A DNA stretch of 64,000 bases from the NCBI RefSeq assembly GCF_963422355.1, contig NC_085088.1, positions 5,443,914-5,507,913 of the forward strand, written 5' to 3'. Positions 56,930-64,000 of the stretch are shown one piece after another (within the stretch, counting starts at the first letter, position 1; each line of letters begins with the position of its first letter). Below the pieces are notes generated by a model. The model ran no database searches, was not told the DNA's origin, and was given only the letters and a program-made list of their open reading frames with translations. The position numbers and the translations under genes are program-made. This DNA comes from Corticium candelabrum. Lineage: Eukaryota; Porifera; Homoscleromorpha; Homosclerophorida; Plakinidae.

Positions 56930-57500
56930 GTACCATGAGGTAAAGAAGTGGACTGCAAAGGTAAGCAGATAAAAGATGGCAACATTTCATTGTTACAAGT
57001 ATAGTTTTATTATGTATCTAGGAACACGTGTTTCAGTTTGAAGTTATTGCAGTTCCAGTTCATCTTAAAAATCATTGGATTGAAGTGGTAAGTACATCAA
57101 TAACTCATTGTTTCATGTTATTGTATAGTGTGTACCTGAAGGTACTTGACGTTGGCTAAAAATTCAAGTACGTTGGCTAAAAATTTGTGTTTATGACTCA
57201 CTTGGGAAATCTCGGTAGGATATTACAAATAAGCTGAGGCAAGAATTCTTAGATATGAACATTGATGTTTTCACCATTATATTAAATGTCTACAACTGCA
57301 GCAAATGGTTGAAGGAAGAACATCGCTTACGTTACAGTTCTTCTATAGAAACTTTGTCTTGGCCTGTTTTTCACACTTTCAGTCCTGTATCAAACTTGAT
57401 TGTCGAAGTTAAATGTACACTATAAAGGATTATTATTTATTTTCTTAGGAACAGAGGCAACAAGGAGACTCGTGCAATTGTGGGATATACGCGTGTGGTA
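56930..57500 (+). pseudogene. Ulp1/SENP-type cysteine protease (C48) fragments
   Basis: Small exons with consensus splice sites. One encodes YHEVKKWTAK (before GTAAGC at 56961). The next encodes EHVFQFEVIAVPVHLKNHWIEV (57022-57088, before GTAAGT), the segment holding the catalytic His-Trp of Ulp1 proteases. A last exon, EQRQQGDSCNCGIYAC (57450-57496), matches the Q....CG catalytic Cys region. A stretch between them (57221-57424) reads open but less like the family. Upstream parts are missing. Such proteases travel with several transposon families. Confidence 0.55.
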
Positions 57501-57569
57501 TGCTTGGTTACATGTGATTTTTTGCATATCAATTGACTGCATATCTTTGATTTTTGCATATCAATCATA

Positions 57570-57965
57570 GTATAGCAAAAGGTTTTCGAAAAAAACACAG
57601 GAGAATGTGGATATCCTGCTTACAGGAGGAGGAACAATGGCAGAACTGTTCGAGTGGGTTGTTTGGTGGCGGACAACAGTTACGTTGTTCCACATGATCA
57701 TTATATCCTGCGGAAGGAAAAATCCCGCATAACTGTCGAGGCATGTGCCTCCATTAAAAGTGTGAAGTATCTTTTAAAATACATCTACAAAGGTTACTAT
57801 TGCGCTAGCATGGAGATGCATGTGGATGTAGACAACAGCAACTCACCAGAACAAAACAAGCGTGCTGAGAACACCATGTACCGAGACTGTCGATACGTAT
57901 CAGCTCTTGAAGCTCTGTGGCGTTTATCAGAATATCGTATGCACGAGCAGTTTCACACAATTTAC
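57570..57965 (+). pseudogene. Helitron Rep/helicase fragment
   Basis: The plus-strand frame, preceded by ECGYPAYRRRNNGRTVRVG in another frame, reads NSYVVPHDHYILRKEKSRIT, VEACASIKSVKYLLKYIYKG and YRDCRYVSALEALWRLSEYR. These follow the Helitron order VVPYNPxLL..., SVKYLFKYVYKG, DxRYVSxxEAxWR. Only the end of the Helitron N-terminal part is present. It is cut off by a short tandem repeat at 57975. Confidence 0.8.
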
Positions 57966-57974
57966 GGTGGCCGT

Positions 57975-58014
57975 CGCGGTCTCGGTGCCGTGGGCGCGGT
58001 CTCGGTGCCGTGGG
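57975..58014 (+). repeat. 20-base perfect tandem duplication
   Basis: CGCGGTCTCGGTGCCGTGGG occurs twice head to tail, at the point where Helitron similarity ends. Confidence 0.95.
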
Positions 58015-58300
58015 CCCGGCCAAACGACCGATAAGGCATTAGCTCCACGTAGACCTCAGACGGACAAAAAGGGCAAGCACAGAAAGAGCCCTCAAGTGAG
58101 GAATTTTATACCCTAATTTCTATTAATTTACCCGATGTTGACGTATACATATCTTAAACTCTCCCTATAGATACTCGGGAGATTACACCGGTCGGAGCCA
58201 CGGCAGAGATTGGAGCTACGAAAGAAGACGTAGCACCCCGTCACCGAGGTACGACCGAAGCAGACGTGTTTTCTTGTGACATCCCTGCTTCAAGAAAGGT
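58015..58300 (+). other. Arg/Ser-rich coding-like stretch, unassigned
   Basis: After the tandem repeat the frame encodes ALAPRRPQTDKKGKHRKSPQ. After a CTATAG acceptor near 58171 comes YSGDYTGRSHGRDWSYERRR then STPSPRYDRSRRVF, an SR-protein-like composition. It may be an exon fragment of an unrelated gene or chance. No full gene can be built. Confidence 0.25.
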
Positions 58301-58815
58301 ATGTGGATTTCTCGGATAGTCAGCAAAGATGCGATACTCAAAGTGATGTGTGTCTCCACCTGCCCGCCATCTTAGATAGCCGTAGATAGACCGAATTTTG
58401 CGATGTCAGCGAATGGCAAATTTATGAGCGTAGAAGGTAGGTCAATCATAGACGCTTGTTACCTGTGAAGGGTTCCTCGTAAATCTGACGCCGAACGAAG
58501 ATATAGGCTGTTGAATAAGAGGTGTCTGACGCTGCGCGAACGTCGCGACGCTTCGACAAGGTCGTCTTTCTCCGTTTCGTTTCGCGTGTTCCTTTGACGT
58601 ACGGGAATGCCGAAGACATGATGACGTAGAGGAAATGATGCTCTTTCATGTGCCCCGGCTGCGATTAACGAATAATTTATTATTTGGGTTCATCGTCAGG
58701 CTATAGATTATGCGCAGACCGTAGTCAGAGGTCGTATCCGTGGCAACCCAACACCACGCCTACTCTGTTGTCGACAACAACCAATCAACGATGAGAGCGT
58801 AATAGGACGGCTTCC
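58301..58815. other. Region upstream of the Mutator-like gene
   Basis: About 500 bases. A minus frame at 58446-58620 starts MSSAFPYVKGTRETKRRK and could be a first exon read away from the transposase gene, but no further exon was found. Confidence 0.3.
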
Positions 58816-59073
58816 GTGATTGGTCGGTTTCGAAGAAACGAGTTCATTACTGTTCTACGTTTCCCGTTGAGCTATTCGTTTGTAGCTATCCGTGTAGAAG
58901 CCTGTTGTGAAGAAGCAGCGTGTGGTCCGTTGGTATCGTGAGTGATTGGTCTGTTTCGAAACGAGTTCACGACTGTTAACGTTTCCCGTTGAGCTACCCG
59001 TTTGTAGCTATCTGTTTAGAAGCCAACGATGCCTGTTGTAAAGAAGCAGCGTGCATTCCGTCGGTATCCTGAG
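58816..59073 (+). repeat. 126-base tandem duplication spanning the start codon
   Basis: Copy 1 (58816-58941) and copy 2 (58942-59073) begin GTGATTGGTC and end at GGTATC(G/C)TGAG. Copy 2 supplies the ATG at 59029. Copy 1 lacks about eight bases there, including the ATG, so only copy 2 can start the transposase. Confidence 0.85.
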
Positions 59074-61283
59074 CGGGAAGGCTTCAGCCCCGCTAGGGGC
59101 TTTTGCCTAGTCGATTTGTCTGCCCTTGCAAAGGAGCTATTCACTAGAAGCCTTTGCAGAAAGTGCGGGAAGGGCCAACTAGCTTTGAAAGTTGGCCAGA
59201 ACAAGAAGGGCTTCGCTATTCCGCTCTTGTTTCAGTGTTCTAATCGGTGAGAACGTGACGTAATGAATTTATCTTGTCGTGTCTAATATAACATGTCTTG
59301 TGCAGGTTTTGCGGAGTTGACGTGCGTACTGGTGTCTTGACGTACTCCTCCGCAAGGATAGGGTCTGATACTGGACCTTTTGAAGTGAATAGAAGAGTAG
59401 TTTTGGCTGCTCGAGAGGTAGGATGCGGCCACGCTTCGCTAGAGGTACGTGATAGTAATCTACCGCTTGTCTTCACTATCATAATAGAATTGTGTTTCTT
59501 GCCTTGTCTAGAGGTTTTCTGCTGTTGTCGGTCTGGTGTCTTGTTTGAGCGACAACCTGTTTACGAGTCATCTAAAAGTATGTTTCCATCGATTGTTGCG
59601 GGAGCATTAGCCGTGCAGATGTAAATCGTGAAATATGTGTGTATAGGCTGTGAAGGATGTAGCAGTTGCTGTGGCACAGGAGATGTCTAACGCAGCGAAA
59701 CAAGTCCGCGTCAACACAGAGCCTGCAGTTGTAATTCCTGATCTTGGTAAAGTTTGCGTGAAGTTTCATTACAAACAGAAGCTAATATCTTTGTAATTTG
59801 AGCAGACAGTACTGACAGTGGCGACACATCTGAAGGCGAGGGTTTTGCTGGCCTTGAGACTGTCGAGGGTCTGGTGGACATTGCCGTGTCTTGTGATGGG
59901 TCATGGCAGCGACGTGGACACCAGTCACTCTACGGTTTCGAGTCATGCATTGCTGCCGATACAGGGAAGGTGATAGACTACGCCATTCAGTCTAAGTTTT
60001 GTTCCTCCTGCCAGTCCCACAACACCTGGGATCCGACGTCTGAATTATACAAGAGGTGGAAGGCAGACCATGCTCCTAACTGTACCATCAATTTTACAGG
60101 TACTGTTGAATGTATCTACAATGACAGTACCGTTTCTTTCACCCTGATATATTATTACCCAGGATCATCAGGTAGCATGGAGTCGTATGGTGCTGTCACA
60201 ATGTGGAAGAGGTCCATAGCCGTCCACAGTCTGCGATATACCACATTTATTGGCGATGGTGACTCCTCCTCTTTCAAGAGTGTAGTCGAGAGTGCTCCAT
60301 ACAACGTCCCTATTACTAAGAGCGACTGCATCGGTCACATTCAAAAGAGGATGGGAAGTGGGTTGCGTGTGATAGTGGGCAAGAACAAGGAGGTTGAGTG
60401 TATGTTGAAGAATGGCAAGATAGTGAAAGGGATTTCTGGCCGTGGGCGACTCACACTGAACATTATAAACAAAATACAAAATTATTATGGCCAGGCTATT
60501 CGTAACAACATAGGAGACTTAGATGGCATGGTGAAGGACATCAAGACGATCTTGCGGCACTACTCAGACGAGCATGATACGTGTCCAGCTGATGTCACTT
60601 CACGGTGTAAGTACCATACGAACAGAGACAAGTATGTAATCAAATCAAACGACAACTGAATGTTTGGTTTGTAGTGTTTGTCATTCTAGATATAAGCCCA
60701 AACAGCTTCCGGAAGTGGTGTTAGAGTTGATGGCCCCGGTCTTTGACAGACTATGTGCTGTGCCTCTTTTGGACAGGTGCCAGAGAGGCGACACACAGAA
60801 CTCAAATGAAGCTCTGCACCATCTGCTTTGGAAGAGGGCTCCTAAACACATGTTTGCCTCCCCAGAGATCATTAAACTGGCTGCTGCTTTAGCTGTGTTG
60901 CAGCGAAACTGTGGCTCTGGTGGGCTGCAGAAGATACTCTCCCGGATTGGATTGGATCCAACCGTGTCAACTTCTCTGTTTGAGAAGATAGATGCAAGAA
61001 AGGAGGCCACCATCGTATCATCTCGGGTCAGTACTAAAAAGACCAGACGAAAGGTCCTGCGTGGCCTCAAGAAGAGAAAAGCCGACCAGCTAAAAGAGAA
61101 GGAGGCACCATCATATGAGGTTGGCGCATTTGATGCCGATCCAGATGCTGCAGGTATGTATGTTTACTTTGCTATGTATGTATGTATGTATGTATGTATG
61201 TATATATGTCAGGTCCTAGTCGCGGTCGTGGCCGAGGACGTGGTCGACGACGAGGATGTAGATGTAAGAGCATCTACCTCTAA
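59029..61283 (+). CDS. Mutator-like transposase, eight exons, apparently intact
   Basis: Exons 59029-59246, 59306-59444, 59512-59577, 59647-59746, 59806-60099, 60163-60631, 60690-61153 and 61213-61283, all with GT-AG borders and introns of 58-69 bases. Joined length is 1821 bases: 606 residues and a stop, no internal stop. Exons 1-2 hold a zinc-ribbon-like CRKCGKG...CSNRFCG pair. The core is of the Mutator-like transposase domain type: VSCDGSWQRRGHQ (Asp 205), SSGSMESYGAV, TTFIGDGDSSSF (Asp 304 and 306), CIGHIQKRMG, SRCKYHTNRD, and CQRGDTQNSNEALHHLLWK. A basic Lys-rich region and an RGRGRGRGRRRG tail end it. An alternative 3' splice could add SSRGRGNRKAAMP-like sequence. It cuts and joins transposon DNA, presumably in the nucleus. 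No terminal repeats were recognised, so domestication is possible. Confidence 0.85.
61174..61203. repeat. (TATG)n microsatellite
   Basis: About seven TATG units inside the last intron of the Mutator-like gene. Confidence 0.9.
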
Positions 61284-62340
61284 TGCTACTCTTACTAGCA
61301 GTGACACTTACCCCGATGTTGGCCCATCTTCCAGCAAAGGTTGGGGAAGACAAAGGCAGCCATGCCATCTTCCAGCAGAGGTCGAGGGAACAGAAAGGCA
61401 GCCATGCCTGCATCCGCATCTGTCTAAAAAAACAGTTGGACGTTTGTTCCTCCTCCTCCTCCTCCTCCTCCTCCTCTCCTCTTCCTAAAGTGAGCAATCC
61501 AATGTCAAACAGATCTGCTGTTGTACTAACTTCTCTTTGTTTTTGTTTAGCTCTGTATTCAACCTCGTCTCTCTCTCCCCGTGTATTTGTGTGAACTCTT
61601 GATATGCTGTTTACTGTCTGTCAGCTGCAACAGTCACCAGCGGTCTGCATACAATTGTACGCACTGCTGCCAGTTCTAGCTCAACAACAAAATCCAAAAA
61701 ATATAAAACATAAAAACCAAAAAAACCGGCTTTTTTCAAAAGCCAAAAAAGATGTCAGAGAGAGCATAACCAGAAATAGACGCACTTTCTGTAGCTTAGA
61801 TACTGTCTTAGAGAGCATAACTAAAGAAAAACGCAGTTACTTTACATTTTGAGACCGTTTTCAACCGCCACAAGTTGTACACACAGGATACTTCTTTGCG
61901 TGTTTTCCATGGTTGCAGCGAGACGCCTTCACGTTGGATCTAAAAACTCGTTCATATCTAGACGTTCGAAGCCCAAATTTCGTCTGCGTCTGGTAGTTGC
62001 GAAAACCGAACTGAAGAACTGGACACAAGCTTTTTTTGTCCGACGTCGACATCAGTATTGGATTAGACTTCTTTCCAGCTAATGTGGTCGGAAATGGTGT
62101 TAGGGGCGTGCAATCGGAACAAGCTTGTGTCCAGGTTACTAATTTGTCTTCATTTGCGTACCGACCAAGTTTCAAGTTGCTAGACCTCCTCGTTATCTAG
62201 TTTTTAGTTTCAAATGAGGGTAATTTATATGCCGCTATATCAGCCGTTGGCAGACCGCTGAGGTGTGGAAGTTGGGTAGTCCAATCATAGTCCCGTGTGT
62301 CAGTGTAATTACAGCCGTTGACAGCGACCTATAGCGGAGT
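61284..62340. other. 3' region of the Mutator-like gene and spacer
   Basis: Contains coding-like SSRGRG sequence to about 61430 and a CTC repeat encoding Leu or Pro runs at 61448-61480. A 14-base perfect inverted repeat, CTGGACACAAGCTT (62019-62032) and AAGCTTGTGTCCAG (62121-62134), spaced by 88 bases, lies further right. No other gene is seen. Confidence 0.4.
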
Positions 62341-63400
62341 ATGATAAATTCAAACTGGAAAGAGGAGAACTATTCAAGTTAAAGGTGTTCCCTGGAGAGT
62401 TCGGAAATAGAGACTGCTCCGGCTTTAATCGTGAATTATGGCGTCTTCGAACCAACACTAACCATCGCAATAAAGTAGCAGCTCTAAGTACTGTTCCACT
62501 CCAACTGCTCGTGCGGAAGATGAGTCCATAATAGGAGCACGATACTCAGAATTATTGGAACTTCCATATCTTGACATATACGTTAGCTTTCCATTATAGA
62601 CCCTATGCACAATTTGTTCCTATGGCCAAATCATTTTTTAAAACATCTTAATTGGAAGGAGTATTTTGACACAAGCGTCACTCAACTGCTTCAAGTAAGG
62701 ATTGAGGCAATTGTTGCAATCTTGGAAGACTTCCAAGAAAGAAAGACATCTCATTTTCTACATTTACAGCAGACGGGTGGAAGAATTGGATCATTACATA
62801 CTTATGCTTGCATTGCAAGATATCCATTCTCCCATCAGACGACCTTGCATGTTGGAAAAGTTTTGTTGTGGCATGCCAGACTGTGACGACTACACTGATA
62901 CAGAGCACAGACATCACTAACGCTGATGCCCTGTTTCTGTAGTTTTGCAATCGTTTTTAGCAACTATATGGTCAAAATGCAGTAACTCCAAGTATACACA
63001 TGCACTCCTGGGTTTCCAAATGCCTACAGGATTTTGGACCAGTTTATGGATTTTGGCTCTTGTCGTTTGAAAGGTACAACGGAATTCTCGGTAACTACCT
63101 AACAAACAAACAACGGGTCTATAGAAATACAACTAATGTGAAAACTCCAAACAGAGACAAATCTTCTCAGTAGTCCTCCAGCAAATTTTATCCAGACAAT
63201 GATTTCCATGACATATTTCAAGCGGTTTTCAAAATTTAAAGTGCATAGAAATTAAAGACCAGTCGATGCCAAGTGTGTTAAAGATCAAACAATCTACTGG
63301 AAGAAGCAACTTCAAACCTTAGTACAACAGTTCATACAAAGAACTGGGTAGTTTCTGAGAGCATCAAGCCCAGTTCCTGGTCAATGATCGCGCAAAGTAT
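62341..63400 (+). pseudogene. Tnp2-like transposase relic (DUF4218-type region)
   Basis: Plus-strand pieces in order: FPGEFGNRDCSGFNRELW and RTNTNHRNKV (62390-62475), IIGARYSELLELPYLDIYV (62530), then a stop and DPMHNLFLWPNHFLK (62600). They continue ADGWKNWIITYLCLHCK (62772), DDLACWKSFVVACQT (62840), LYGQNAVTPSIHMHSW (62960) and LQDFGPVYGFWLLSFERYNG (63020). This is the order of Tnp2/DUF4218-type transposases, where DPMHNLFLG and YGPVYSFWLFSFERYNG are hallmarks. Stops and shifts make it inactive. The N-terminal half is absent. Confidence 0.78.
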
Positions 63401-64000
63401 GATGGGTATCAAATGATTTTTTCCAGACCTGAGGCTATTGGAGACTCTATCATCAACACTGGCGGAGTGAACAAGTCTGATCAAATGATAAAATATAAAT
63501 ACACGAAGTCCTACACAAGAGCCTCAAGTACTGGAAGAAGCTCTGTCTGCACATGACTGACTTAATTAACCGTTTTTGACAGCTACATCATGTTGACTGC
63601 CTTTCAACAAAAACATCCTCAAGATGAATATCTAAGGACATTATGCCGAGAAATACTTTAGATGTGAGGTTGTCCGAGGGTTGGCAGGTATTGATGTTCG
63701 CGAACCTGTACCACAATATCGTTGCAATATTGTCCCACAAAAAAACTAATGCAACACCATCAAGAAATAGAAACACAACAACAAATACAACAACATCAAC
63801 CTATTCCACCTCCACTACCACTACCACCACAACAACATCAACCTATTTCATCTCCACCACAACTACTTCAACAACAACCACTACACATGCTGGCCTTTAT
63901 CAGATTTGCCCTCGAAATGTGAATGCGGCCTCAGTTTTAACGTCGACCATGTCATGATATGCCAGAAAGGCGGCTTTCCCACGCTAAGGCACAACGAGAT
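63401..64000. other. Window end with CAA/CCA simple repeats
   Basis: Low-complexity ACAACA, CCACCT and ACCACC repeats at about 63770-63885. Long Thr/Ser or Gln/Pro frames there are artefacts. No gene is supported. Confidence 0.5.

Noticed and set aside
63643..63957. Thr/Ser-rich and Gln/Pro-rich frames at the right end
   Set aside because: Low-complexity CAA/CCA repeats read in two frames.
1..64000. CRISPR arrays, bacterial operons, rRNA or tRNA genes
   Set aside because: No regularly spaced short repeats, ribosome binding sites or RNA-gene signatures were seen; short GT-AG introns and gene families are eukaryotic.

Overview
The window reads as nuclear DNA of an invertebrate animal, most likely a sponge or another early-branching metazoan. 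Genes have very short GT-AG introns of about 58 to 69 bases, and the families present (a PP1 glycogen-targeting subunit, THAP proteins, piggyBac, pogo, hAT, P-like, Mutator-like and Ty3/gypsy elements) are eukaryotic. The sponge assignment is an inference from family mix and intron size. Nothing looks bacterial.

Bases 1 to about 15830 hold a host-gene neighbourhood built from a segmental duplication. Copy A (1-7388) and copy B (about 9213-15827) each carry a caspase-fold-like gene followed by a secreted phospholipase-A2-like gene. Both genes are open in copy A. Both are broken in copy B by frameshifts, stop codons and a 105-base deletion. The unduplicated spacer holds an intact single-exon PP1 regulatory subunit 3 (CBM21) gene. 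A G-rich minisatellite of about 350 bases has expanded only in copy A.

Bases 16330-24555 are one transposon inside another. The outer element is pogo-like: TA target duplication, 44-base inverted ends, and a DDE transposase plus PHD finger spread over three frames. It is split by an inner element (16464-21487) with 86-88 base inverted ends and a perfect 8-base target duplication. The inner element carries two convergent genes: a DUF6589-family protein and a complete four-exon RecQ-like helicase of 588 residues. This two-gene helicase transposon is the most striking item in the window.

From 24566 onward the window is a graveyard of mobile elements. In order it holds: a 2.27 kb element with CACAGGG ends; a P-element/THAP relic interrupted by a Tc1/mariner deletion derivative; a piggyBac relic; a Ty3/gypsy relic; about 4.5 kb with almost no coding signal; a second, divergent DUF6589 relic; a second gypsy relic; a THAP-bearing (Kolobok-like?) relic; a hAT relic; a TTA-flanked element with an unrecognised gene; an inverted copy of part of the DUF6589 relic fused to a second piggyBac relic; and fragments of gypsy gag, a Ulp1 protease and a Helitron. 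Next comes an apparently intact eight-exon Mutator-like transposase gene (59029-61283, 606 residues), then a Tnp2-like (DUF4218-type) transposase relic at the right end.

All family assignments come from reading motifs by eye; no database search was run.
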